A stretch of DNA of 45,834 nucleotides, from positions 1-45,834 of the forward strand of contig NZ_JAILZV010000004.1 in the NCBI RefSeq assembly GCF_023512315.1, read 5' to 3'. Positions 18,587 to 27,522 of the stretch are shown here, in pieces. The position numbers were made by a program, and so were the translations under genes. The stretch is from Anoxybacillus sp. Its GTDB lineage: Bacteria; Bacillota; Bacilli; Bacillales; Anoxybacillaceae. The number at the start of each line of letters is the position of its first letter. The first letter of the stretch is position 1. The notes below the pieces were generated by a model. That model searched no databases. It worked only from the letters and a program-made list of their open reading frames with translations, and was not told where the DNA came from.

Positions 18587-18973
18587 ACATACTACTCCGC
18601 ATGCTTTTTATTACTAAAATTTCCTAATAAAGAACATTTTAAACAATTAGTAAGTAGCGAGACTTACACTCAATTACTAATGATATTACTTACATAGATA
18701 AGAAACAGAGTATCGACTTCTCCCTTTCTTAATTTGTAGCATATATATCTTTGTTTGGTACTTCGGTATTTTCAAATCTTATCCCAAGTTGGATTTTGTT
18801 TTTCTGGTACTTAACAATATGAATAAAATAGAGAACAGTTAAGCCTAAAAAGCCTCTACTGTTCTCTCGCTTAATCCGTGTGTCATTTCAGTAAATCACG
18901 AATGTAATACAAAATGATCAAAGTGATTAAACTAATAAGACACTTAATTCCACTTCTATCGTTTTCCTTCTGC
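18587..18973. other. Gap with one strong hairpin
   Basis: GAGAACAGT (18831-18839) pairs with ACTGTTCTC (18858-18866), with TATTTTATTC following on the minus strand. This is a likely terminator for the small membrane gene at 18974-19198. An open frame of about 30 codons with membrane character lies between them but lacks a normal start codon. Confidence 0.55.
18831..18867 (-). terminator. Rho-independent terminator
   Basis: Nine-base stem GAGAACAGT/ACTGTTCTC, with an inner AGCCT/AGGCT-type pairing and a T-rich minus-strand tail. Confidence 0.65.
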
Positions 18974-19198
18974 TCAAATCATTACAAACGAATAAATGAC
19001 TGCCCCAAAAATCGACAATAAAATCACAATTCCAATAACATACTTCACGTATCTATAAACCCTCGTTTTGGAAAAATTTTTAAAGCAAAGATTAATAAAT
19101 AAATCAGCAATGGCGGCAATAAGTATAAAAACAAACAACAGCAAACAAACGTCTGAAGCCTTTTCTGCCCATACAATCAGTGATTGCAGTTCTGACAT
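18974..19198 (-). CDS. Small two-helix membrane protein, unknown
   Basis: 74 aa. The start is well supported by AAAGGAGGAG just before the ATG. Two membrane segments (about 16-36 and 52-72) flank a basic loop (CFKNFSKTRVYRYVKY), so both ends are probably outside. No family was recognised. It lies upstream of a terminator hairpin and downstream of the SLH-CAP gene terminator, so it is probably transcribed on its own. Confidence 0.65.
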   Translation of the reverse strand: MSELQSLIVWAEKASDVCLLLFVFILIAAIADLFINLCFKNFSKTRVYRYVKYVIGIVILLSIFGAVIYSFVMI

Positions 19199-19301
19199 GA
19201 GAACTCCTCCTTTGTCTTACGTTATTTTGCTCACTGAGCATCATTTAAACTTCGAAGGCCTCAGTCCTGCTTTTTATCGGTTGTTATATGCAAAACAAAA
19301 A

Positions 19302-19321
19302 CACGGAGCCAAAGCCCCGTG
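19302..19321 (-). terminator. Terminator of the SLH-CAP gene
   Basis: CACGGAGC pairs with GCCCCGTG apart from one mismatch. The minus strand continues TTTTTGTTTTG. Confidence 0.75.
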
Positions 19322-19354
19322 TGAAGAACATAAAGAATAGGAGATTGCGAATAA

Positions 19355-20377
19355 TTATCTTGCTACAAACATTTGCACCCAATAATATACCGATTGCCCC
19401 TCTCCTATACTTCCTATTTCAACAACTCCAACACCTATCTCTGTATAAACTGGGTCTAAAATATTACTACGATGACCCGGACTATTCATCCAAGCACTCA
19501 CTACTTCTTCTGGAGTCCTTTGACCTACCGCAATATTTTCACCTGCATACTGAAATTTGATATTAAATTTACTTAACATATTATCTACATCTCCATATAC
19601 AGGTGATACATGATCAAAGTAATCGTTTTTTAGCAGGTCTTCTGCTTTTAATTGAGCAACTCTCGTTACATCTAACGCTAACTTTAATGGAGGACGTTTT
19701 TCTTTTGCACGTTCTTTATTAACCAAATATACTACTTCTTTCACAAAAGGATTTAGATTAGCAATTTGTTTTTCTTGGTAATCTAATGCTCGTTTTACAA
19801 ACACCGCCATTTGCGCTCTTGTTACTTTTCCAGTCGGGTCAAATTTGTCAGATGTTTTGCCTGTTGTAATTCCTGTTGCTACTAGTGTATTAATATATTT
19901 ATATGCCCAGTGATTTTTCGGAACATCTTTAAACTCCGTCTTTGTTGTACCTTGCAAAGCAAATGCTTCTACTAAAATTTTCGCCAACTGTTCCCGTGTT
20001 AACGGGTTATTAGGATTAAACTTCTTTCCTTTCGAAAAAATGCCACGTTCCACTAAAGCCGCAATATATGGATAAGCAGCATCTTTCGATTTGACATCTG
20101 CGAATCCCGGATTTGGGCGATATTTCGTATCGATTTGCATTGCCTTGCCAATAATAATGGCTGTTTGTGCCCGTGTAACATATTGCTCAGGTTTAAAGTT
20201 GCCATCTGGATATCCATTGATAATCCCTTTGGATACTAGTTCTTCAATTTCTTTCTTCGCCCAATAGTTGTTAGGAATATCTTTAAATTTGGATTGGGCT
20301 GAACTGTTCGGCGGGAATAATGCAAAACATAACAATAAAGCCGTAACGATTATTGTTAGACGCTTTATAGCATTCAT
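19355..20377 (-). CDS. Secreted cell-wall protein with three SLH domains and a CAP domain
   Basis: 340 aa. A signal peptide (MNAIKRLTIIVTALLLCFAL, cleavage likely near SSAQS) is followed by three S-layer homology repeats (about 30-80, 92-145 and 150-205) with FKDIPNNYWAKKEI, YPDGNFKP and TRAQ signatures. SLH domains bind pyruvylated secondary cell-wall polymer. The C-terminal CAP/SCP domain (about 210-340) has the family words HVSP, ENIA, SAWMNSPGHRSNIL and GVGV. CAP proteins are extracellular, with structural or proteolytic roles. The protein should sit on the cell surface, which is unusual cargo for a restriction-bearing element. Confidence 0.9.
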   Translation of the reverse strand: MNAIKRLTIIVTALLLCFALFPPNSSAQSKFKDIPNNYWAKKEIEELVSKGIINGYPDGNFKPEQYVTRAQTAIIIGKAMQIDTKYRPNPGFADVKSKDAAYPYIAALVERGIFSKGKKFNPNNPLTREQLAKILVEAFALQGTTKTEFKDVPKNHWAYKYINTLVATGITTGKTSDKFDPTGKVTRAQMAVFVKRALDYQEKQIANLNPFVKEVVYLVNKERAKEKRPPLKLALDVTRVAQLKAEDLLKNDYFDHVSPVYGDVDNMLSKFNIKFQYAGENIAVGQRTPEEVVSAWMNSPGHRSNILDPVYTEIGVGVVEIGSIGEGQSVYYWVQMFVAR

Positions 20378-20402
20378 TTAGATCACTCCTCACAGCCTAA
20401 AA

Positions 20403-20975
20403 TCATAATGGGATGACATCATCAATAAAAAATAGCCTCCATTGTCCACTACGCTCAGGGTCTACAACAATGTTCAACTCATCTGCATATCGATCACAAA
20501 ACTTTTCAACATCGTCTCCAAATAACCGCCCTGACCTTCTGTATTCTACATTATGGCCAATTTCATGCCCTAAAGTTGAAAGCATGAGATCTCTCGCTTG
20601 CGTAGGAGTGAACCCTGCTTTCAGTTCTCCTGTATCACTATAATCAAGGGTGTACGTATCAATACTGGGGAGGTACGCCATTCCATACAATCGAATATTC
20701 ACTTCTCTTTTTTCAACGTCAACAGTATAACTTCCTCGAACATTCGGATGGAATTGTGGCTCCATATTGCACAAGATAATGGATTTGATACCTTTTAATG
20801 CGCGAGGATCTTTTTCTCTCACTTGCTCTACGTACCATTTCACATCTTCTACAGTGATGGGCATGCGTTCATAAGCAGACCATTCATGAAACTGGTCAAT
20901 AATTTCTATTTCGTGTCCATAGAAAAATGGAAAAAGCCATCTTAATGTTGTTTGCACAACTTTTCTTACGGACAT
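20403..20975 (-). CDS. Zinc-metalloprotease-like protein (HExxH)
   Basis: 190 aa from the ATG at 20975 (upstream AGAGGTGAG). The zinc motif HEIGHNVE lies at about residue 137, and the downstream FCDRYADEL could supply the third ligand or catalytic support. No signal peptide is evident, although the hydrophobic RWLFPFFYG near the N-terminus might touch the membrane. The family is not recognised beyond this motif. It lies 25 bp upstream of the SLH-CAP gene and downstream of two membrane-protein genes on the same strand. Confidence 0.7.
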   Translation of the reverse strand: MSVRKVVQTTLRWLFPFFYGHEIEIIDQFHEWSAYERMPITVEDVKWYVEQVREKDPRALKGIKSIILCNMEPQFHPNVRGSYTVDVEKREVNIRLYGMAYLPSIDTYTLDYSDTGELKAGFTPTQARDLMLSTLGHEIGHNVEYRRSGRLFGDDVEKFCDRYADELNIVVDPERSGQWRLFFIDDVIPL

Positions 20976-21029
20976 TTCTAGGACTCTCACCTCTCTTCCA
21001 CAAAAGATGCGTAATCTTCGCTAAAAAGG

Positions 21030-21413
21030 TTACCACTGATGATGGTTATGATGGTCATGATGATCGTTAAAACGCATGGAATCTTCATTAAATGAGCGCA
21101 TTGACTCTTCTTGAAACCGCATACTTTCCCTTAAACTTTCCTCACTAAATCGCAAACTGTCTTCTTGAAACCTTCTATCCATATCGTCCATTACTTGGTC
21201 CAATACATCGTATTTACCGGCTTTTGAAAACACGCGATATGCTCCCAGATTTCTTTGATTTGCTAAATCAGTGCCATCAATTTTTTGGACTAAACGCTTA
21301 AAACTATTCATCAAAAATACAGTGATTCTCCAAGTAGAAAACAAAACTGCGAAAACGACAACACTTGGATATAAAATGTGCCAAACCAATGATAACCAGT
21401 CCGAAAATGACAT
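21030..21413 (-). CDS. Membrane protein with repetitive Phe/Glu/Asp/Ser and His-rich tail
   Basis: 127 aa. One N-terminal membrane segment (about 8-34) is followed by a short linker. The C-terminal half repeats FQEDSLRFSEESLRE and SMRFQEESMRSFNEDSMRF, variations on R-F/S-x-E-(D/E)-S-(L/M), and ends in NDHHDHHNHHQW, which could bind metal. Start at 21413 with an AAAGGA ribosome site. No family known. The repeat probably forms an amphipathic helix. The adjacent metalloprotease-like and PIN genes point to a shared membrane-associated function. Confidence 0.65.
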   Translation of the reverse strand: MSFSDWLSLVWHILYPSVVVFAVLFSTWRITVFLMNSFKRLVQKIDGTDLANQRNLGAYRVFSKAGKYDVLDQVMDDMDRRFQEDSLRFSEESLRESMRFQEESMRSFNEDSMRFNDHHDHHNHHQW

Positions 21414-21431
21414 CTGTATCTGTCCTTTCCA

Positions 21432-22697
21432 TTATTTTTTCAATACTTTCAGCGGCAATGTTTGAATAATTTCTTTCGTCACTTTATGCACTAAACGAAG
21501 TTCCGCATTCTCTAAATCTTTCAATTCATTTTTCTCTATATTGAAACCAACGCTGTCATATCCATTAACATTTTCAAACTTAACACGGCTATCAATGCTA
21601 GGAATTTCAATTCCTTGCTTCTTGTCATAATTAAAAAAGTTTGTTGACTGCGGCTCGTATTGCTTTCCATTTTTCAAGACAATCAAATATGTCAACTTAT
21701 TTGTTTTTTCCTCAACTTGTTTTGTATTCCAAACCCCAAGTGTCACTTTGTAATTTCCGAGAGTACGTGCAAAAAATGAGTCAGAATAATGAATATCTAC
21801 AAGCGCACCTGCCCCCCAATCTCCTGCTTTTTTCCCTTGAAACGATTCTCCATACTCATTCTTGATGACATAAGGATAATTTCCTTTCACATATGCCGGT
21901 CCTCCTTTTCCAGAAGAGGTGGCCATTGCTGGTTGGGCTTCTTGCTCCATCTTTTTCTCTATGTGTCCCATTCCTGCTAAGAATCCAATACACAAAGAAA
22001 ACGAAATAATCGCAAAAAGTTTATAGGCATATCCGGGACGATATACAGGCGTTTTCCGTTTTTTGTTTTCTCTCAATAGTTTTTCTTCCCAATCAAGTTC
22101 TAACACTTTCAATTTTGTTGTTCTAGCGGTTGTTCGTGCGTTATTGTCGTTTGTAATAAAAACCACTTGCTTCCCATCTATCACTTTTCTAAGATAAGAA
22201 CCAACAATCAAATCGTCTCCCGAATTAGGATCAAGCCCTAATTCCTCCAGTTTCTTTTTATCCACTTGGACAATTTCGAGCCTGTTGTCTTTATGAAGAT
22301 TAGAAATGTTTTTTAGGGCAATTCTAGCGGCGTCGCTCGCTTCTGAACCACTATCTTTAATCTTATCTAGTTCCCTGCGAACTTGCTCACTAATTAAAAT
22401 TTTGGTATCTTCCCCCAAATTGACAAGCACATACGGATAATCAAGCAAAATGTTCGTATCAAACGCTAGATAGTAGTCCGGCATATTCTTTATAATACGC
22501 GCTGCCTTTATAATGCTGTCTTCAGAAAACTTAACCGGCATAGTCATTTTTAGGTTGGCTTTGTTCATCTTCCCTATATGCTTTTTTCCATAAAGTCTAG
22601 ACATTTTTTTACCCTTTTTTAAAAAAACAATAGATAAAATGAGTAAAGCAATCGACCCCCACATGAGTATTTTTCTTATTAGTTCCAGTTGCTCCAC
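21432..22697 (-). CDS. Membrane-anchored PIN-domain protein with extracytoplasmic domain
   Basis: About 421 aa from a GTG at 22697 (upstream GGGGGTG). An N-terminal membrane segment (about 10-28) is followed by a cytoplasmic PIN domain (about 70-205) with the acidic set expected of PIN nucleases: AFDTNILLD, EQVRRELDKIK, GDDLIVGSYL and FITNDNNAR. A second membrane segment (about 230-250) and a C-terminal ~170-residue domain predicted outside the cell follow. PIN domains usually cleave RNA. This split topology suggests that signal sensing outside could be coupled to RNA cleavage inside, which is an inference. It lies 18 bp from the His-tailed gene downstream. Confidence 0.7.
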   Translation of the reverse strand: MEQLELIRKILMWGSIALLILSIVFLKKGKKMSRLYGKKHIGKMNKANLKMTMPVKFSEDSIIKAARIIKNMPDYYLAFDTNILLDYPYVLVNLGEDTKILISEQVRRELDKIKDSGSEASDAARIALKNISNLHKDNRLEIVQVDKKKLEELGLDPNSGDDLIVGSYLRKVIDGKQVVFITNDNNARTTARTTKLKVLELDWEEKLLRENKKRKTPVYRPGYAYKLFAIISFSLCIGFLAGMGHIEKKMEQEAQPAMATSSGKGGPAYVKGNYPYVIKNEYGESFQGKKAGDWGAGALVDIHYSDSFFARTLGNYKVTLGVWNTKQVEEKTNKLTYLIVLKNGKQYEPQSTNFFNYDKKQGIEIPSIDSRVKFENVNGYDSVGFNIEKNELKDLENAELRLVHKVTKEIIQTLPLKVLKK

Positions 22698-22793
22698 CAC
22701 TAACACCCCCAACCAAAATAATACCTATACAACAAAATTATAACTGTGAAGATAATTTATAAAATGGTTCATTATTACTAATTTTCTTTTTAT

Positions 22794-23210
22794 TCACTCA
22801 AATAAAATAAACATCCGGCTTATTGAAATTTCCCAAACTAACGCTCCCATAAAGACGAAAAAGGGCACAAAGACAAATGTAAACACATCTTTGTGTTGGA
22901 AAAATAAAATCAAGCCACCCAATACACAAACAGCCATGACCAATGTGAGCATGCAATAAACGAAAATTGCTGGCATTTGCTCTTTCTCATCTTGTATAAC
23001 AAACATTTTATATATCGGAACATACATCCGCCTGTAAATAAAAGCGCCCCCTGTCATACTAAGATAAGCAATAAATGCATATAGCCAAAAACCATGTGGA
23101 AAATATTTTTGACTCAATTTAGCAGCGAGCAAGATTAAAAAGATCCTTAAAACAAAGTTATACATAAAAAAGACGAGCCTCTCCTGCTTTTTAGGCAAAA
23201 TTCTTTCCAC
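22794..23210 (-). CDS. Multi-pass membrane protein, unknown
   Basis: About 138 aa from a GTG at 23210 behind AGGAGA. A basic N-terminus (KKQER) and four hydrophobic segments are visible. It is the first gene of a minus-strand series leading to the PIN, His-tailed, metalloprotease-like and SLH-CAP genes. No family recognised. Confidence 0.6.
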   Translation of the reverse strand: MERILPKKQERLVFFMYNFVLRIFLILLAAKLSQKYFPHGFWLYAFIAYLSMTGGAFIYRRMYVPIYKMFVIQDEKEQMPAIFVYCMLTLVMAVCVLGGLILFFQHKDVFTFVFVPFFVFMGALVWEISISRMFILFE

Positions 23211-23321
23211 CCTAATCACTCTCCTACGATTTCTCTTTCGCTTAACACGATTATATCTCGATCAAAATCAAAAAACAGGACCTAATTTATATGATTATTC
23301 CATTTATTCTAATAAAACACA

Positions 23322-23348
23322 AAACAGCAAGGACTCTCCTTGCTGTTT
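23322..23348 (-). terminator. Strong terminator
   Basis: AAACAGCAAGG pairs perfectly with CCTTGCTGTTT across a 5-nt loop, and the minus strand continues TTTTGTGTTTTATT. It ends the following gene. Confidence 0.85.
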
Positions 23349-23722
23349 TACCTTATTCCTTCTCCATCTACATGATCTTCGTGATTGTCATACAACTCTT
23401 CGCATAACATCACGATCTCCACTATCTTTTTTGAGTCTAAAATATATTCCGATAGGATCGGCTGCACGTTTTGAATCAAATGACGAAAACTGTTATACAT
23501 ACCGAAAAAGCATAAAATATTAAATTCTGCGACTTCAGACGTGTTGTCTCCAAGGAAACGTTTTTGCAAACGCGTGATATACATAAAGTACATGTACTTG
23601 CTGTCTGTGTGCTGTATCCGAGCGAAGCGGCTATGCCTAGCAATGATAATTATATAATCATCATGTCTAAACTTAATAAAACTTGTTTCCCTTAATCCGT
23701 GGTGTTTGTCCTTATTTGACAT
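23348..23722 (-). CDS. Hypothetical protein
   Basis: About 124 aa from the ATG of MSNKDKHHGLRET, which has AAAGGA about 12 nt upstream; an upstream ATG at 23743 in frame is an alternative. The composition is that of a soluble globular protein with an acidic C-terminus (HEDHVDGEG). No motif or family recognised. It has its own terminator. Confidence 0.55.
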   Translation of the reverse strand: MSNKDKHHGLRETSFIKFRHDDYIIIIARHSRFARIQHTDSKYMYFMYITRLQKRFLGDNTSEVAEFNILCFFGMYNSFRHLIQNVQPILSEYILDSKKIVEIVMLCEELYDNHEDHVDGEGIR

Positions 23723-23803
23723 GAGTACGCTCAATCCTTTCATTTGTTAATTATTTTACATATTTATAATTAGATATCGAACATACATTCCCTTTTATCT
23801 AAA

Positions 23804-23829
23804 CAAAAAAGCAGCCTAGAATCGGCTGC
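23804..23829 (-). terminator. Rho-independent terminator
   Basis: GCAGCC (23811-23816) pairs with GGCTGC (23824-23829). The minus strand continues with a run of six T. It ends the small gene at 23858-24124. Confidence 0.85.
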
Positions 23830-23857
23830 ATCATTGGGATTATTTTTATCGAAAACC

Positions 23858-24124
23858 CTATTCCTCTAAAAAATGAATATACTCGTTCAATTCATCAATA
23901 TCACCCGACCGCAAATTGAATTCGTTTAACTCTAACAAATATTTTTTCGCATCAGACAGGCAGTCCAGCACTTTGCTCTGTATGATTTCAAATTCTCCCC
24001 CACGATTAGACATTTCCACCACAGCGGCATAATACGTTTTATCAGCGTTGATGAATTTGAACACGGTATATTTAAAACAACATTGAAATATAAGCAAATT
24101 ATACTCAAGCAAAATTTTAACCAT
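23858..24124 (-). CDS. Small hypothetical protein downstream of parA
   Basis: 88 aa with a strong ribosome site (AAAAGGGGGG) before the ATG. The protein is acidic at its end (GDIDELNEYIHFLEE). No family recognised. It lies 79 bp after the parA stop on the same strand and could belong to the same transcription unit, so an accessory partition role is possible but unsupported by motif. Confidence 0.6.
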   Translation of the reverse strand: MVKILLEYNLLIFQCCFKYTVFKFINADKTYYAAVVEMSNRGGEFEIIQSKVLDCLSDAKKYLLELNEFNLRSGDIDELNEYIHFLEE

Positions 24125-24203
24125 AAAAATCCCCCCTTTTAACTCATCTGATTCGAAATGGGAGGGGGGATTTCCTTGTTTTTAAACCAAAAACGCAAAC
24201 TGT

Positions 24204-25247
24204 TTAAGTAGTCAATCTAATAATCTTACGTGCCAATTGTGTGAACGTGTCTCTAAACTCATCTCTTGAATTCGTGCTATTTAATAAAACATTCCCTGAT
24301 TGTTCAATTTGCTCTTCCGACAGAGCAAAAACAGGAACGCTGTATTTCTGTGACTGGGCAATTAAACTATTAAAATCAGATATATTTGCTAAATTGTAAG
24401 GCTCTCCATCTATCCTAATTGTACCAAACATTTCTTCATTAATTAACATACCGTGTTCCCTCAAAGTTGGCACTAAATTTGTAGCGACGTTATGGTTAAT
24501 TTTATCAATCCAAGATTGGAATGACCTTGCTGGAACACCGTTTTTCGGTCTATACCGTTGGAGTATTGTTCCAATAAATTTCGGAAGCGTATTAGGAAAA
24601 CGATATTCTGCATTTTGGAAAATTGGATGCCTTCTAATATTATCATATGTATTTTTCCATTCAGGAAGGACTCGCGCTAATGAATGGATGGCCATATTAC
24701 AAAAGTAATCAGGACTGCAAGGAACAATAAAATAATCGCTTTGCATTAACAAATTTGCATTCGTTGCAGATACACTTGGACTCATATCAATTAACACGTA
24801 ATCAAAACCATATTCCTGAGAAGTAATGTTAATTAAATAGTTAATTGCTCCCGGAATATTTTGTGTCATTCTTAGACTACCTGTTAATTCCTGTGCAATC
24901 CCTATAGTTACATCGAATTCAGCAAAACCAATATGCCCGGGTAACAAATACAAACCTTCTCTATTAGGGAACTCAAAACATTTGGCTGGTTCTAACCTTT
25001 TAGGTAATCCTTCAAATACCGGCTCAAGCGACGTTTTTATATTGTCAATTCCGCTATAATTATAAAATTCCTCTATATCCTCAGTTCCTGCTAAACTAAG
25101 GCACAAACCAGTCAAATTGCACTGGGAATCTGCGTCTATCATTAAGACCCTTTTCCCCATTTCCGACAAAATCCATCCCAAATGAAAGGTTGTTGTTGTC
25201 TTACTTACTCCACCTTTGTTATTAAACAATGAGATAATTTTTGTCAT
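24204..25247 (-). CDS. parA: ParA/Soj-family partition ATPase
   Basis: 347 aa from the ATG at 25247; a GTG two codons upstream is an alternative. The deviant Walker A motif is FNNKGGVSKTTTTFH, the A' motif is VLMIDADSQCNLTG, and Walker B is YVLIDMSPS. These define the ParA/MinD P-loop group used by plasmids and phage-plasmids to segregate copies. No recognisable ParB gene follows. The AT-rich repeats upstream could be the centromere. Its presence suggests that the element can exist as a circular replicon, or descends from one. Confidence 0.88.
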   Translation of the reverse strand: MTKIISLFNNKGGVSKTTTTFHLGWILSEMGKRVLMIDADSQCNLTGLCLSLAGTEDIEEFYNYSGIDNIKTSLEPVFEGLPKRLEPAKCFEFPNREGLYLLPGHIGFAEFDVTIGIAQELTGSLRMTQNIPGAINYLINITSQEYGFDYVLIDMSPSVSATNANLLMQSDYFIVPCSPDYFCNMAIHSLARVLPEWKNTYDNIRRHPIFQNAEYRFPNTLPKFIGTILQRYRPKNGVPARSFQSWIDKINHNVATNLVPTLREHGMLINEEMFGTIRIDGEPYNLANISDFNSLIAQSQKYSVPVFALSEEQIEQSGNVLLNSTNSRDEFRDTFTQLARKIIRLTT

Positions 25248-26031
25248 AACCACATCGCTCCCTAAAGAAATATTGCCTAAAGGTTGTTAATTCGCCCTAT
25301 TTATTAAAATTCCTTTAGGTAACGACAAAATTTTTATAAAACCCTGTTCAATTACATATTTTAAATTTGTTTCATTTAACCGTCGCCTTTATCCTCAAAA
25401 GCATAAAGTAATTCGCCATTTTAAGCGATATAAGCCGTTTTAAAGCCAAAATGATTTTATGCCGCCATAAATCTATTTTCTCCTAATTTATTCGTTTTTT
25501 ATCTTATTTTTTCGGGCTAATTTGTCTATGTAGGAGACCGTTGTATGAAAAAAATCATTTTTTTCATCTTTCTTCATGAAAAAATTTTGTTGCAAATAAT
25601 GATTATGTTTTGTTATTAACTATTCGTAATGAATATTATTGAATCTTATCAATACTAATCATTATGAATACTTATATTCATTATTAATAAATGATAATCA
25701 ACATGAATATTTACAATTTTAACCTTTATATACAAATGGTTATTTAGTTTTTTTAAGATTTGAACAAAATTCAAGCGATTAGCATGGGTAATTTCATCGG
25801 TTAGAATTTGCAACATGTGCATGAATTGACGTATAATAATATCCTTATTTTAAGCGCATGATTCTTATTGTTATCAACTTTCTGGCTCCTATCTCAGCAA
25901 GAAGGATTATGCTATAAGGAAGTTTGATGAAACGCTTACTTCATAAAAATAAGGAGGGAAACCCCCTCCTTCCATTTATCAACATTCTTCACTTCTTAAC
26001 TATTCATATAATAATTAAACCTTAAATCGCT
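25248..26031. repeat. AT-rich intergenic region upstream of parA with ATGAATA repeats
   Basis: No gene in about 780 bp. Near parA there is an inverted pair CCTAAAGG (25275-25282) and CCTTTAGG (25312-25319). Farther out the heptamer ATGAATA occurs at 25629-25635, 25664-25670 and 25703-25709, and inverted as TATTCAT at 25675-25681; the second and the inverted copy form a hairpin with a 4-nt loop. Similar clustered repeats beside parA serve as partition sites or origins in plasmids. That role is inferred. A terminator lies at 25946-25971. Confidence 0.55.
25946..25971 (-). terminator. Rho-independent terminator
   Basis: AAGGAGGG pairs with CCCTCCTT, followed on the minus strand by ATTTTTATG. 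It ends the gene at 26032-26487. Confidence 0.8.
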
Positions 26032-26487
26032 TTAGTTAGTAAGATCAAAAATCAATTTCTCCAATACGCTTTTATACCTCTCTTCTACATGACTAATCTC
26101 TTGTTCGCTCAAATATTTACTCAACTTCTCGCCCTTCAATTGAGATAAGACATACTCTAGATATTCACCTAACTCATCAGCACATACTCCCTCAACAATA
26201 CAACTCTCAATTATAGAATACCCCAACCAACCAATTCCTCTAGCGGTTTGCTCCCCTAAATTTTCTCTACCTTTAAAAAACCAACGGATTTCATCGTTTG
26301 CTTCATTAAGCCCTACAGCATAGCAATCTGGAAAATCTTCGTGACCATACAACGATACACCTAAATACAGCCCATTTTTAAATTTTACACCAACAGTAAA
26401 TAACGGTTCTAATCCCCAAATAATAACTAATTCTTTGAAATCCTCCATCATTTTATCATTTTCTGATACACTAACCGCATTTAACAT
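26032..26487 (-). CDS. Hypothetical acidic protein
   Basis: 151 aa if started at the third ATG (26487), which is well spaced from GAGGAGG; two in-frame ATG codons lie just upstream. Soluble and acidic, with several Trp residues (VIIWGLEPL, EIRWFFKG, IGWLGYS) and a helical C-terminus. Such features are seen in polymorphic-toxin immunity proteins, but no family was recognised and no toxin gene is adjacent. Confidence 0.6.
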   Translation of the reverse strand: MLNAVSVSENDKMMEDFKELVIIWGLEPLFTVGVKFKNGLYLGVSLYGHEDFPDCYAVGLNEANDEIRWFFKGRENLGEQTARGIGWLGYSIIESCIVEGVCADELGEYLEYVLSQLKGEKLSKYLSEQEISHVEERYKSVLEKLIFDLTN

Positions 26488-26708
26488 ACGCATCATCCTC
26501 CTCTTTTCTAAAGCCCTGTCCCATTCCTCTATTTCTATGAATTCATCTTTGATATGTATTTTATAGAATGTGTTATTTTTTAATTCTAAAACTTTTTGTT
26601 TTGCCGAAAATCGTTGTATGTTATGTATTGCATGTATATATGAATGTACAGAGCGTTTGTTTTAGTCTTTATATTTGGCAGAAATTATATGTTTTGGACT
26701 GCCTATCC

Positions 26709-27020
26709 TTATCCTTCTTGAATCACATCACCAAAATACTTTTCAATCGCTTCAATTTTGTCATATTCTTCAAGCCATTCATACGCTTCATCTTTACTTA
26801 ACAAAATAATCGTTTCAATCCCCCACGTTAGGTTCCCCTCTGACTCACTGTATTTCGTTAATGGACCTCCCTGAGCATGCAAGAAAAACTGACCAGACTT
26901 CGTTATATATAAATCTTCATAAACGTGTCTGAAGTCACTGCTCGGAAGACCGTTACTGTACTTCGCAACAAGCGTTGCTTTTTCTGTATCATACACTTTT
27001 CTGTTGATAATTTTTTTCAT
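26709..27020 (-). CDS. Small mobile-element protein, unknown
   Basis: 103 aa starting MKKIINRKVYDTEKATLVAK, with AAAGGAGATGG before the ATG. The pattern (KKIING/RKxYDTxxA, FFLHAQGGP, EAYEWLEE) is familiar from small proteins of Gram-positive plasmids and conjugative elements whose function is unknown. Confidence 0.75.
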   Translation of the reverse strand: MKKIINRKVYDTEKATLVAKYSNGLPSSDFRHVYEDLYITKSGQFFLHAQGGPLTKYSESEGNLTWGIETIILLSKDEAYEWLEEYDKIEAIEKYFGDVIQEG

Positions 27021-27239
27021 TCACACCATCTCCTTTTCTTTTTTTAAAAACACTAATTTTTCAGATATTTAATCTCCTGTTAAATCAAATTATTTTGGTA
27101 ATATAATTGTTACCATGCTATACTTCTCCTAATTCACCCCCTCAAAAACTATTCATCGAAATCTTTGTTCGATGTAATTCAGAGTATAAAACATATTGAA
27201 AATCCGTGCAACCTATTGATTTAAGATACTTTGTGGTGA

Positions 27240-27425
27240 TTTCGTAGATAAAAACATTTATTTCCAAAATTATTATATTAATAAAATATTTACATAAACT
27301 CTTTATGACTTTCAACTTCCAATTATTAAGCAATTTTATTATTTTTTATCTACGAAAAAAATTATGTCTATTTCGTAGATAAAAATAAAATTCAGAAAAT
27401 AAAAACTTTTTTCGTAGATAAAAAT
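27240..27425. repeat. Iteron-like repeats TTTCGTAGATAAAA (candidate replication origin)
   Basis: Direct copies lie at 27240-27255, 27371-27386 and 27410-27425, and an inverted copy (TTTTTTATCTACGAAAAAA) at 27342-27360. A diverged copy TTTCGTAGTTAAAAC lies at 27645-27659. The surrounding DNA is very AT-rich and the primase-helicase gene is adjacent. Clustered repeats of this kind next to a replication gene are typical of plasmid origins or of regulator sites. Origin function is inferred. Confidence 0.6.
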
Positions 27426-27490
27426 TTTGTTTTAAAGTGCTGTAAATTCTTTCTGAATGACCTTTTTGGCTGGGTCACTATATCCATACG

Positions 27491-27522
27491 TAAAAAGACC
27501 TTCAGTATCCTTTAACTGAAGG
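27491..27522 (-). terminator. Rho-independent terminator downstream of primase-helicase gene
   Basis: CCTTCAGT (27499-27506) pairs with ACTGAAGG (27515-27522). The minus strand continues TCTTTTTACG. It lies about 240 nt after the primase-helicase stop codon. Confidence 0.7.

Noticed and set aside
18870..18985. Short minus-strand frame encoding a membrane-like peptide
   Set aside because: Good composition and a nearby purine-rich site, but no ATG, GTG or TTG at a suitable position.
27142..27333. 63-codon minus-strand reading frame
   Set aside because: No ribosome site, and it runs through an iteron-like repeat in very AT-rich DNA. It is probably a chance frame.
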